Positions 35,504 through 46,125 of a stretch of DNA of 64,000 bases are shown piece by piece (the first letter of the stretch is position 1; each line of letters begins with the position of its first letter). The notes under the pieces were generated by a model that worked only from the letters and a program-made list of their open reading frames with translations, was not told where the DNA came from and made no database searches. This DNA comes from Perkinsus olseni. Its lineage: Eukaryota; Perkinsozoa; Perkinsida. The position numbers were made by a program, and so were the translations under genes. The DNA lies in the NCBI GenBank assembly GCA_013115125.1, contig JABANN010000095.1:1-64000 (forward strand), written 5' to 3'.

Positions 35504-35867
35504 CTAAGGGTTCTCCTAAATGATTTGTGAAGTTAATCACGCGTGTCCTTTTTGATCTCAACAACGTTAAGCATATGGTCGTGGCTATGATCGACCGATT
35601 GTACTGTGAAGTTCAATCATGAATGTTTCTGATGCCACTGTATGCCTTGTGTTGCAACCTTATCCGGGTCCTGGATGAGATGAGACTGGGTGATTTCGTC
35701 CATCACGGTTTCAAAATCCCTCTAGGGACAGCAAAACTGTCACACTGGATGAAATAAGAATGGGCGAATTTATACTGGGTGAATTGAGATGGACGAGTTG
35801 CACCTTTGGGCGAACTGCACGATGGATGTAATTATACTGGATGAGATGAGATACACCCGGCGAACAC

Positions 35868-36480
35868 ATAAGACATGAAAGCTACAATTCGCCAATTACA
35901 GATTCCTGGCATAAAAGAGGACGCTTATAAAGAGAGCATCAGCCCGATGCTATCAGGAGACAATGATGCGGATTACGGGCGTGACACCGCGGCGGGGATA
36001 GCAAATGGGATATCAAAGGCATAACAAACCTGCAAGTTGCAGAGGGTAGAAACTGGCTTCGTTTCGCCTGTTTCGGCTCGCCTACATCTTGCCTCGCGGC
36101 GCCCTTGTCTATTTTCTGTACGTGCCCGCGCTGCGCGCGTGCGTGCACTGCAGCTTGAGATTCTGCCCGAGTAAGGGATTTTTGGGGTTGGACTTAACGG
36201 TTGTTCTCACGCTCAGTCACTTAGATTGTGTGAAGTTGTTGCCTCTGCTACTGGTTCTCAGTCACCGAACCATTCTCGTAGATCTCCTTTGCCTCCTAGG
36301 CTACTCTTCGATTGTCGTTGCGTTTCTCCAGTAGTGGATAGGTAACAACTTGGTCCCCGAATTCAATGCGTCGCGGATCACGAGGAGCCAGCCCCTACTA
36401 TGAAGCAACGAGAACGGCGCCTAGGAAGTTCGTTCGTCCCCAGTTCTCCAGTTGGCTTGCGTCCCTCTTCCCCAACACTC
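35868..36480. other. Intergenic, nothing recognised
   Basis: About 610 bases between the MULE and the peptide gene; no supported frame or repeat. Confidence 0.4.
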
Positions 36481-36654
36481 ATGCGTTCGACTATGCTTGT
36501 GCTCGCTGTATCTATTATGGCGATATTTGCTGTTGAAGGGGATATGCTGCCAGGGGTTCGTGGTGACCCTCGCAGATTATTCAACAATCCCTGCTCATTC
36601 TGCGATAAAGAGTGTCATTGCGATAAGAACCATGAACATTGCCGATGCTATTGA
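36481..36654 (+). CDS. Small secreted cysteine-rich peptide
   Basis: 57-residue precursor. ATG at 36481 starts a clean signal peptide (MRSTMLVLAVSIMAIFAVEG). The predicted mature part is short, with six cysteines in its last ~23 residues in the pattern C-x2-C-x3-C-x-C-x6-C-x-C, alternating with Asp, Lys and His; it ends CRCY and TGA. The frame is open upstream to 36400, but 36481 is chosen because it gives the signal peptide. No family is recognised; the spacing would suit either disulphides or metal binding. A 30-bp near-identical fragment lies at 34120-34149, so it may belong to a small repeated family. Confidence 0.6.
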   Translation: MRSTMLVLAVSIMAIFAVEGDMLPGVRGDPRRLFNNPCSFCDKECHCDKNHEHCRCY

Positions 36655-37404
36655 AGACGTCAGCATCTGCTGTCTTCTATTTTCAATCAACCCTTCGGTC
36701 ACTGCGGGTCGATTTTCCTCTTTTTGTCGGCGGTTAACCGATTCGGACGAGCAACTGGTGAGGAGTGAGTTGATGCCCCAAGAGGATTGATGCGTTCGTG
36801 TACCATTAATGTTGTTGATCTATCATCATTATTATCAACAATACCCTTGAGGCAATTATGAGATATAGGTCTTTAGTATTCACGGTCTGCTGAGCTCGCA
36901 TGCTGTCGCTGGCGTGCGTACTTTGCCGAACCGTGACCGTAGTCTGCTCAACCGTCAGTCCATTACAGGACAATCTAGAGCGCTTGACAATCTCAACAAC
37001 TTTTTTCAACTCGAGGATAATGAGAACAGTAACTTTTCCCTCTAGTCCGCCTTGTGTTCAGTCTAGGGCTGCCTACGAGCGTTGCATCACCACTAACAGT
37101 AAACTCCGATGTTTCGCTGCCAACACGACAGCACGGAGAGAAGCACCTCAGCTAGCCTCCGCTTATGATGGTGCTGACTCTCCACCGGCACTTACAGACT
37201 CACTCCGTACCAAATGCCTGAAGGATGTCGCAGGTTCGAACCCCGGATGATGTATTTGCTTTTCACGTTCTCGTTGTGAAGTCGTACAATCTCCCTCCTC
37301 TGGGAATGCAGATAAATTCTAAAGAACTAGCAACAAACTCTACTCCTTTAAGCGTGAAAAACGCAGTAGTGTTGACATATGAAAAACGGCAGAGCCGCTG
37401 CCGG
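36655..37404. other. Intergenic with one weak open frame
   Basis: Holds a 116-codon + frame at 36900-37250 (MLSLACVLCRTVTVVCSTV...) with a hydrophobic start; no homology or splice support, so it is not called. Near 37231 the + strand reads GTCGCAGGTTCGAACCCCGG, a tRNA B-box-like word shared with the HisC intron. Confidence 0.4.
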
Positions 37405-40400
37405 TCATGCCTCCTCATCTCGTTCCGCCTTCACCTTCGTGATCAACTCCTGAACCTGTCCCCAATAGTCGGCCCATTCCGGTATAATTCGACGAGCCAT
37501 GTCCGTCTTGGGCTCCTTCGTCAGTGGATTCTGGCACAGGTCGATGGTCTTAGCAGTTTCCTTCGCCTCCTCGCCGCACCAGGTCTCGCACCACAACCAG
37601 TCGGCAGGCAGGGAGTGTATAGGGATCTGATGCTGGGCGTAATTAGGGAGATCCTGATCTAGGTTGGCCAGCGAGGCCGGGTCCTGCGAGAGCTGATTGT
37701 AGACAGCTCTGAGCGTGTCCCCAGCGCCCGTCTTTCTGAACTTCGCCAAGTCGACCACGAAGAGGGCCGAGATGTGATAAGGTCGGCCGGCCAAGTGGTT
37801 CTTCCAGTAGCCTTGTTTCCAAAACCTGAACCCTTCAGTGGATGGGTTCGTGTCGCCCATCGGCGTGAAGCCGTAGACCTTGCCGCCCAAGTCCATGTCC
37901 CACAGCTCCCTCACGTCAGCCCTGACCACCTGGTCAGCGTCGATGAAGATGATACGATCGACGCTCGGCGGGAAAATAACGTCCAAAAATAAGATCTTGT
38001 AGGCCCAGATCAGCCGCTGCTTCTCCGACTGAGGATTCAACCAGCTCGGCCACTTGTACGTCACAAAGCGGTACTCGAAGTCGTACTCGTCCGCCAGCCG
38101 CGGAATGAACTCCCTGAACTGGGGCGAAAGGAACTGGTCAATAAACCAGAAACACAGCCGGCTGGTCGTGTGGTTCCGCACAGAGAGAACCATTATAGCC
38201 AGCAGTTGCTCATACAGGTGACCCGAGGCGACCGTGAAAATGTGGATCGGCCCGTCATCGCTCTTGTCGTCCTCTTGCTGCTCATAAATCAGCTCACGGG
38301 CCTTGCCAGGTCTCAACCTCAGCTTCACCGGGTAGGCGGGCATAAGAAATTTATTGACATGAACGACGTTGGCGCCCATCGCCTCATAGACGCTCTCTCC
38401 CACAGTGTTGGGCTTCAGTCTGATATCGTACCGTCCTGGGTTGGCATAAAGTTGATAGTAGCCGAGATTGCGCATGACCCAGGTCTCGGCTAGGGGCTGG
38501 TCCTGGGCCACGAGCTGAAGCTGGGCGCCGTCCGCTGGTCCTCGCGGATGACCATTCTCGTCGACGTCGTACGACTGCCCTTCAATGTACAGCTGCTTCA
38601 AGACGTACCTGACGAAGGGAACACCGTCACGCGCCACGAAATTAACAGGGATCGGCCTACTGCGCTTCGACCCTTTCCGGATCGACCGGAGTGAGTCTGA
38701 TGTTGTCCATGTCCGCCTCTCCTCGCAAGCTGCTAACCTGCCAGTTGGGCAGGACCTCTAGGCCCAGAGTGAGAGTGTTCCTCGTCGGCGTGAGATTGAA
38801 CTCAGCCCAAGCAGCGGCCGCCTCCTCAGCAACACCCGTCGCCATCACCGTTCGATGCCAGCCCTTCAGTGGGTACTCCGAGTACTTCTCCTGCGGGGCC
38901 AGAACCAGGCGAGCGCCGAAGCCGTCCAGGGCAGCGGACATGTGGCTGATGGTCGACAGGGCGCTTCTGCCAGCATCAGTGAGAGGGTCAACACTCGCAA
39001 CGATCTCAGCAATCATATGACCGCGCGCCGCTAAATTGAAGCCGGCGAGAGGTGCCTTCTCAAAGGCTTTCTCGAGGCCTTCCTCCATCATCTCCCTGTG
39101 AGGGTTCTCCGAGGCAGCCACCGTCTGCATCAGGCTTAACGCCACAGTACAGGCCAGGGAGTCCAACCCGCCGCACTCGACCTGCTGAGCGGTCTGTCTG
39201 ACAGCGAACGGGGCCAGAAGGGAATCTAGCAGGTCGTCCAGGATGGGCTTAGCTTCGGCGACGTCGAGTTCGGTCCTCCGACCGTTCATGACCAGGACGA
39301 CGCCTCGGCTGTTCTCGGCACGAGCGGACCGTGCCAAGCGGGCAGCCGCCTCTTCAACGTCGGGGCCCACTGCGGACATCTTGCTACACTTGCTATTCTT
39401 GAAGTTCCTCAACGCCTCTAAAGTATGAGCACAGCCAAGCAGCCTGGCATTGACTTCAGGGTTAGTGGCAATCACCGTGAAAATCGTGCCCGGTCGTCCC
39501 TCCAGCACTTCCGCCATCCTCTTCACAATCACGAGCTTTTCTTCCAACTCCTCCAAGCCACCACCAACGGCCACGAGAACGTGCAGTGGCGCCGCTGGGC
39601 CCTCCGAGGTCGTCGGAGCTTCGAGATTCGTCACGCGCCTCAAAGCTTCGATGGGAAGACGGACGAGGTCAGCCAGGTCATCGTCGAAGAGCGCCGGATG
39701 ATAGACAGAAGACAGAAAGTCCACGCTCTTTTCCGGAAAAATGAGTTCTCTGATGACATCAGTGACCTCGCCATCATCATCTTCCTCAGAATCCCAGTCG
39801 ACCTCCTCCTCGCCCTTGTTCTCCTTTTTCTGCTTTTCAACCAGCTTTGTATACCAGGCTGTCCCCAAGGCCCCAAAGTCCTCATTAATGAACAGCGCCA
39901 TATCGCCAAGGTCGCCGCTGACTCTGCCGTTAACAACCACGCTGGGGAAAGGCAGTCCCTTGGCGGCCGCCCAGGCCTGACCCTTCTTGACGACCTGCGA
40001 GACCTCCCCTCCACTCGGTGGCAAGGCCTCCAGCAGAACGTCCTCGCAGACACGCTCGATCGCGTCCACTGACAGAACTTCGTCTTCCTCAGAGTTGGCC
40101 GCCCTCACCAACGCTTGGAGGAACTGCCGTACTTTTTTCAGCTCTTTTTTTCGACCGCTACCGTAGAGCTCACTGAAGCACTCAGCCGCCCTTGCCCCTG
40201 CCTGAGTGGCCGTGCTCGGCACGAGGGCAATCCTAGCCGGAAACGGCTGAACTAAGAGCTTACCAACCGTCTCAAGAACCTGCTGACGGTCAGCCAGGTC
40301 GATCAAAAAGATAATGTCAAAAACGACTCGTCTTAGCGGAGCGATGCCCCTCTGGCCCATCATCATCATCTGCACTAACACGTCCAATTCCTCCGACCAC

Positions 40401-41945
40401 CTGCTGGCCTGCGGGTCCCTGAGCACGTTATAGACGTAGACCGGGCCCACTCCCCCGTCTCCCTTCCACTCCATGCGACTCGCCATCGGCAACCTAGTGG
40501 CGTTCCGAACCATTCGGGCGGCCTCGGACTCCTCCAGGCCAAGACCAGCGAGCTCCTCCACAGCCAAATAAATGGGAAGCAGCTTGTCGATGAGGGGGTG
40601 CAGAGTGACCATCTTCTCGTCGATCACGTCGCCCGAACCCAGCACGTACACCGACCCGCTCTGCGTTAACCCCTGGGCGACCTCGGATACCTGCTCCTCC
40701 ACGCCCTTGGCCACCGTCGCCTGGCTCAACTCCACCACCCTGGCCGGGAAGTCCTCGAGCATCTTCACCATCCGAGGAAGATCTCCTCGGGCAGCCTCCA
40801 AAAGCTGGGCTCCGATGGAAGTCAGCTCCCACGCTTTCAGCTTGCGATCTGCCGAGCTCAAAATTTTTTCCGATTTCAGATTTGCCTTCGCCCTCGTGAA
40901 GTCAACCTCGGGGAATCTTTCCTGCAACCTGGTCCAACACACGCCAACCTCACCACAGCCAGTTCCCTGGTGAGCTGAGCCAGCCGCTTCCACATCCTCG
41001 CCCTCATCAGCTGAGGCCTTGTACTCAGAGTTCTTGATCGTCAGCCCAGCGCCGTAGCCCGAGATGAGCTCCCTAGGTTGAACCGTGAAGTCGCCCGGTC
41101 CATCGCCATGGCGAAATACGACACGGCAATCGATGCAGCATCCGGTCGTCAAGCTTCTGAGGGCGGCTGTTGTAGTAAGGCTCTTGGCTTCTCCGTAAAC
41201 CAGAACTGTCGTCCCTAAAGAAAAGCGACTTCGCCGGGAATCGAACCTTCGCGAGAATTGGTGATGACGCCTAACAACGCAGTAGACCGAGAAAAGCCTC
41301 GACGATGGCCGCTAAGAAAGCCCCGCAGTGCCTACGCGTTGTCTACATAACACAATCGGGCTGTACTCATACTAGCATTATCAATTCCCATTCTTCCAAC
41401 TATTTCCTATCTGCTCTATCTCGTTCACTATGAGCCCGATCTACTCTTAACTACTACATTCCCCACAACGTAATGGTGCACCTACCTCCAGCAGCTCCCT
41501 CCTGTACCTCAACACCGAAGTCCTCAGTACTGCTATTGCCAGCCTTAGTGACCACGCAGACGCCCTTGGAAAGACACCCTTCCTTCAGACCCTCACCAGC
41601 CACCTCCACCACGACCAAGGCTTCCTCTTGGCACCCTCGACCGACTACCCGAGCGAACGATCGATGGTACTCCACCATCGGCGAGAAGTACTTGTTCAGA
41701 ACGGTAAACTTCATCAGGGATTTAACGCTTCGAGTGGTCAACAAAGATTCCGCCGTCTTATCACTTAAAAGATACTGTCGGGCCTGGTCGCCACTCAGAT
41801 GGGATAAGAACTCGAGCTCTTGAGAAGCCGGCGCCACTGCAGGCCAGGGCGACTGCAACGACACCGACACTGTGTGGGCGCTTGACAGATGTGCGCAGTG
41901 GTAGAACAGCGTCAAGAACGACGAGAGGACGATGAGCATGCTCAT
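37405..41945 (-). CDS. UGGT: UDP-glucose:glycoprotein glucosyltransferase
   Basis: Endoplasmic reticulum folding sensor that re-glucosylates misfolded N-glycoproteins for another calnexin/calreticulin cycle. Exons 41486-41945, 38661-41214 and 37405-38608 sum to 4218 nt (1405 residues). A signal peptide (MSMLIVLSSFLTLFYHCAHL) starts at 41945. The long N-terminal part holds the thioredoxin-like sensor domains; the C-terminal GT24 domain shows FTVASGHLYEQLLAIM, YKWPSWLNPQSEKQR, the DxD motif in FIDADQVVRAD, YHISALFVVDL, LDQDLPNYAQHQIP and WCETWC. The C-terminus is ERDEEA rather than KDEL/HDEL. The 271-nt intron 1 contains the 141-bp repeat; the 52-nt intron 2 contains the 20-mer element. Presence implies N-glycan quality control in this organism. 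Confidence 0.96.
38609..38660 (-). repeat. 52-nt UGGT intron carrying the exact 20-mer
   Basis: GTAGGCC...CGTCAG joins VEA-Q to YVLKQLYIEG. In gene sense it contains AATTTCGTGGCGCGTGACGG; + strand 38624-38643, identical to the copies at 49992 and 24108. Outside the 20-mer the UGGT and CDC5L introns differ. Confidence 0.92.
41215..41485 (-). repeat. 271-nt UGGT intron largely made of repeat
   Basis: The 141-bp repeat (41340-41480) begins five bases after the 5' splice site GTAGG. Near the 3' end, in gene sense, AAGGTTCGATTCCCGG resembles a tRNA T-arm, just before the CTTTAG acceptor. Removing the intron joins EGAAG to GTTVLVYGEAKS in phase. Confidence 0.85.
41340..41480 (-). repeat. 141-bp dispersed repeat, copy 2
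   Basis: Reverse complement of 9614-9754 with few differences; it lies inside UGGT intron 1 in gene-sense orientation. Confidence 0.93.
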
Positions 41946-42213
41946 AAAAACACTAAGATTTGTGGGGGATGGCCGGAAATCGGCCAGGTGACCACGGCCG
42001 AGCGCCCAGAGTTAGCATAGGCTAGGTTCCGCATGGCCACGATCTAGCTGGTCGCCCTCGATCAATCGGTCGGTTACACAGACTCGTACCACCGCCTCCT
42101 GCAGAGTAACACGACACTACAGGAGAGGGTACTCATAGGAAGCCTATTGAAAAGGCGAGTGAGAAGTTAAACCAAAAAAGCGTTCGAAGAACCGGGTTGA
42201 TAACGACGATGCT
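41946..42213. other. UGGT upstream region / aminotransferase downstream
   Basis: 268 bases between two same-strand genes; it must hold the 3' end of the aminotransferase and the UGGT promoter. No motif recognised. Confidence 0.4.
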
Positions 42214-45200
42214 CTACAAGCGCAGCTCCGCCTTGAGCTCAGCAGCGACCCGCTTCATCTGCTCCATCGTCCCCGCGGTGATGCGGATGAAGCCTGGGAA
42301 CCGACCGTGGATGTCCCTGAGAGAATATGATGACTCGAGTGCAAGGGAGTCATGAATTTGCATTAGATGACAAGGGGAGATGGGAAAGTGAGTTTGGCCC
42401 GCGGTCAACGGACTTCATGACACTGTCAGACGAGAAGGAAAGAGATAGGTCTCAGAAGAGAATTTACACTGAGATGAGGAGAGGGCTGAGAAATAAAAAG
42501 CCAGAAAACTCGGAGAGATGGCCCGACCGGGATTCGAACCTGCGACCCAGCCTACAGAACCCACCTCATAAAAATGTCTCTCTTTGTCATCCTCTCCACT
42601 ACTTCTACAGGTGAGATTCCCGGCGGCATCTTAACGCACAGGAAATTGCCCCCGCCAGCTCTCGCCTGGAGACCAGCCGCCCGAAGATCTCCCACCAGCC
42701 AGTCCCGAGCATCGCAGACTTCCTTCGCGTAGCTCATGTAGAAGTCGCGATTTCTCAAAGCTTCCGACGCAGCGAGCTGAGCCAGCATATTCACCGACTT
42801 GCTGTTGTACAATTTCTTCATCTCTGAGAACACCAACATACCAGCTAGAATCAAGCTCCTCCTAATCACAAGTTCCACTCTTGTCAGAAATGTGACTCTA
42901 AATGGATTAACGGAGAGCGCCCTGATCAGCCGCGCCACGGACTACGGACAAACGCCCCTGTAGCACCTCCGACGGTATCTTCGTGAGCCATCAGGAAGCC
43001 AATGCGCATAGCAGCAAGGCCAAAGCATTTCGAGAACGTGCGTGTGACGATGAGGTTGGGTAGACTCTGGACAAGCTGGGCTGAGGACGGTAGCTTGGCG
43101 AACTCGTGGTAAGCCTCATCTGAGGAAAACAAACTTAAATCTCATCGCTCCGCTTCAAGCAAGGCCAGCCTCATTCGAGTTTGTATCATTACTAACGGCT
43201 GGCGCAGAAGGTCCATGACAAGTAGAAGAAGCCATGCCCACCTGCTATCATAATTCTCTGAGGATTCTCCTTGCAGAGGCTCTCTATAAAGCTTGGTTGC
43301 CACTCCGTACCTGTCGAGACCGGCATGCTCGGCTGTTCGGCGGCTTTCTGACACCGTTACTGCGGTGCGCCTCACCTGTGGGATTGTTGGGAGAAATTAG
43401 GTAGACGACTTTGGGATCGACCTCGGCGATCTTCGCTCTAAGTTCACCTGCAGCAGAAAAAAAACCTGTTGCGGGACGATAACCATTTTCAAGATTCACG
43501 ATGCCGCCGCCGCCGCCACTCATTCACGAAGTCTAGGACAGACCAGCCTTAGCGAACGCAACGCTCTCGGCAACGCATAGCTGACTCTCTTGCCGAGCTC
43601 TCAGCTGGTGCGACCCATCGTTAGCGTCTCAGGCAGGAGAACAGGTTCGCCGACGTCCATAGTTCATCATATTCTCGACGAATGAATCTCCGAGTTCACC
43701 CAGCAAAACATTAATTTCATATTTTCCGTTTAGAATTGCGTTTAAGCAGTGAATTCGGAATCTGTTATCCCCTCCCATGCGGATATAACAAGAGAGCATC
43801 TACCCTGCGAGGACTTCCACTCGCCTCGGTTACATGGAGCTCTCTAGTGGTCCAGGCAGATGATGACGGAGAACCATAGAGCCCATCTCCTCGGAGCCAT
43901 CAAACATGTTGTGAGCCCAGGACTCCGAGTCAAGGGCTATGGCAATAGTTCAAATCAATTCTGACCATCACAGCGAGCCCGCAGGCTCAAAGATATCATC
44001 TTTGACATCCGGTTCGTCGTTGCATTGCAACAGGATAAGTCGAGTGAATCAGGGTGCTCAGCAGATAATGAGGCAGATATACGCGCCGACAGCCGGAATG
44101 GCCCGCCTGTCCGATCGACGGGAGCGGCTCTTCTCGTATCCTTCCAAGACCGACTTGGCACCAGAATCTTCGCTAGGTTCGCTCCGTCAAAGCCCGGGCT
44201 CTAGGTTCCGCAGAAGACTTGAGCTGAAAACCTCTCCCGCGGGAGTGGGAGATTTTCTGAACTCTTCCTCTCCCTGGTTGCTTGCCTGGGGCACAACCAC
44301 TACTATTAACGACCAAGACGCGTGAGCTCAAGTCGGCTCTATGGAAGCGGCAGCTGCGACCGACCCTTGTCGTGTCGCAGACGCGCACGCCATTGTTTGA
44401 GAGATCGCCTTCTGCTACAGTAGGCTTAAGCGATCTACCATTGATCTGTCCATGCGTCATTTCGATTAACGTCTCCAGTATCCTGGCTCGCGTTCCCTGG
44501 ATTACACCCAGCAGTAAGATTTAGTGACCACAAGGAATCGACGACAAAGGCCAGCGTCTGGAGCCTGATATACCCATGCCTACTTTCGTCGTTGTGAAAC
44601 GGGTCTTTCAACTCCATCTTGACGTGCTGTGCGTGACAGCCTTCAATGAAAATTCCGACCTATCATGGAGAGATGGGGGAACACGTACGAGGGCTGGAGA
44701 AGCGATCAGCTGTTATACCGATGAGAATGACAAGATCGAACGGGTTATTCACTAAACCACCTCCCGCTTTCCTGCGATTTCAATCTGTTTCAATCACTCG
44801 CGAGCCACATAACATGTCTCTACACTCCTCGCAGCGACTTTCGAGAATCAGCTCAAAGACTAGGAGCATCGGTAATCGTTTGCGGCCGAGAAGCGAAAGG
44901 TGCAACAACTCACCTGCGGATAACTGGGCTGAGGGACCAACGCCTTGTCTCCCGGCGCAAGAAAGGTATCCATGATGAGACGAAGACCGTCGTCGCTGAG
45001 CATCGGAATTGAAAAGCACCACCAAAATCGTTCTTTCACCTTCCATTGTTGATCAGAATATGTTTCTTGTCCAGATCGACATGCCTAGTGATGTCCTCTA
45101 GACACGCTTCGCCGAACAGATGTGGGTACCACGGCAACGTCAGGCGACCATCTTGTGCGTTCAGAAACGATACCAGTCGATTGGTGACGGCTGGAGGGGG

Positions 45201-45631
45201 CGGAATGGTGGCCTAGACAACAACAATACGGACACGAGCGTCCAAGCCGCAACTAACGCGAGGGTAAGCTCAGCTACAGGCAAGATTGATCCTAGAGAGG
45301 CTCTCCAAGAGAGCCCATGGTCCGGCGGTACCATATTTTTCCCAGAAATAGATGGATTGACTAAATTATCGAGTATAATCGGAAGTCGAGTGGCTCTATG
45401 AAAACAGCTGTATTGCAGCAGCCACGCAGATGGCCTTGTTGGTCGGGATCGCCTCCCAACAGTCACCTCGTTATAATCCAGTTTCAATGCCCCCTTCAAG
45501 TCCTTGCTGTCCCTCAAGACTTGATTTAGACTGTCTGGTGGAGAGTACACCTTCACGTGGGATAGCGGCGCGATCGGACGCGTGCCGCCGCCAGCAGTAG
45601 AAAAACCACGAATAATGCCACGACTCAACAT
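42214..45631 (-). CDS. Histidinol-phosphate-aminotransferase-like PLP enzyme
   Basis: Fold-type I PLP aminotransferase closest in appearance to HisC. ATG at 45631 opens MLSRGIIRGFSTAGGG, a likely mitochondrial presequence. Resolved exons: 45467-45631 (to KLDYNE), 45040-45212 (ILINNG), 44914-44995 (SDDGLRLIMDTFLAPGDKAL), then after a long gap NLENGYRPATG and VVYLISPNNPTG (about 43385-43500), TEWQPSFIESLCKENP (about 43232-43305), DEAYHEFAKL with the PLP-lysine block TRTFSKCFGLAAMRIG (about 42950-43120), QARAGGGNFLCVKMPPGISP (to 42565) and the terminal exon 42214-42316. The exon near 44560-44610 (HAQHVKMELKDPFHND) is probable. Exact substrate is uncertain: HisC-like enzymes also act on aromatic amino acids. 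The last intron (42317-42564) carries a tRNA-like T-arm. Confidence 0.85.
42529..42553 (-). other. tRNA T-arm-like sequence in an intron
   Basis: Minus strand GGTCGCAGGTTCGAATCCCG followed by GTCGGGCC, a clear B box, directly after the 5' splice site of the 248-nt last intron of the aminotransferase gene. No matching 5' half of a tRNA is found. The core GTCGCAGGTTCGAAYCCCGG recurs on the + strand near 37231. Confidence 0.5.
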
Positions 45632-46125
45632 AATATACCAAGACAACTGAAAGGAGATCCTGGAGTAATTACTACATCACCGGCTACCACGCCCTCGGAC
45701 CGCCAGGCTGACGAAGCTTCAAATGCAATTCTCAGCGGCCTGCATACACTCAGGATAGATCTACCGGCGTCGACCAAGCAACTCTGACTCGAACGAGGCA
45801 CTACATTACTCAGGTGAAACGAACGAGTCAACAGATCGATGGAAAACGAGGGAAACCATTCTCAGTAGTAACTCTCATGAACTTATACTCTGAATTCTGA
45901 CGAGGAACCGCCGTAAACTCAAGATGACCTTACCCTAGCCCTAGATCGAACCTCAGTCTCCAAGTAAGCAACGCACCATTTACCCGAACTTGAACGCAAA
46001 GCGTGGCCATCACTAGCCTAAGACTAACATACGCCGCTCTCCCATACACAAAAAAATGACATTACTATTGTAGCATGACAGAAAAGGATACTGGCCGCAG
46101 GTCCCAGGTTCTATCCCCGGGCCCT
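45632..46125. other. Intergenic, nothing recognised
   Basis: About 490 bases between the phosphate carrier 3' end and the aminotransferase start. No supported feature. Confidence 0.4.

Larger units (their letters stand above)
34726..35857 (+). mobile_element. Mutator-like (MULE) DNA transposon, decayed
   Basis: Terminal inverted repeats: left end (from 34727) GGTGTTACCCATCTCATCC..., right end (from 35857, reverse complement) GGTGTATCTCATCTCATCC...; about 32 of the first 37 bases agree. Both ends continue into arrays of short TTCATCCA/TCGCCCA-like words, inverted on the right side (34735-34930 versus 35670-35850). The element is bordered on both sides by CGGCGAACAC (34716-34725 and 35858-35867), a direct repeat of the 9-10 bp size MULEs produce. 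Inside, 35207-35503 (+) encodes a transposase C-terminal remnant. The element also holds a 28-bp perfect palindrome and a tRNA-like segment. It is too short (1.13 kb) to be autonomous. Confidence 0.85.

Noticed and set aside
36900-37250. 116-codon frame with a hydrophobic start
   Set aside because: No homology, no repeat of the family, and its end overlaps a tRNA-like word; support too weak for a gene call.
39013-39032. GACCGCGCGCCGCTAAATTG as a further copy of the 20-mer
   Set aside because: It matches only about 13 of 19 aligned positions and encodes in-frame UGGT protein (FNLAARGHM), so chance similarity is more likely.
41215-42564. Intact tRNA genes at the B-box words
   Set aside because: T-stems and acceptor stems do not pair and no matching 5' halves were found.
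43939-44325. 128-codon + frame inside the aminotransferase gene
   Set aside because: It is antisense within a long intron and shows no domain; likely chance.
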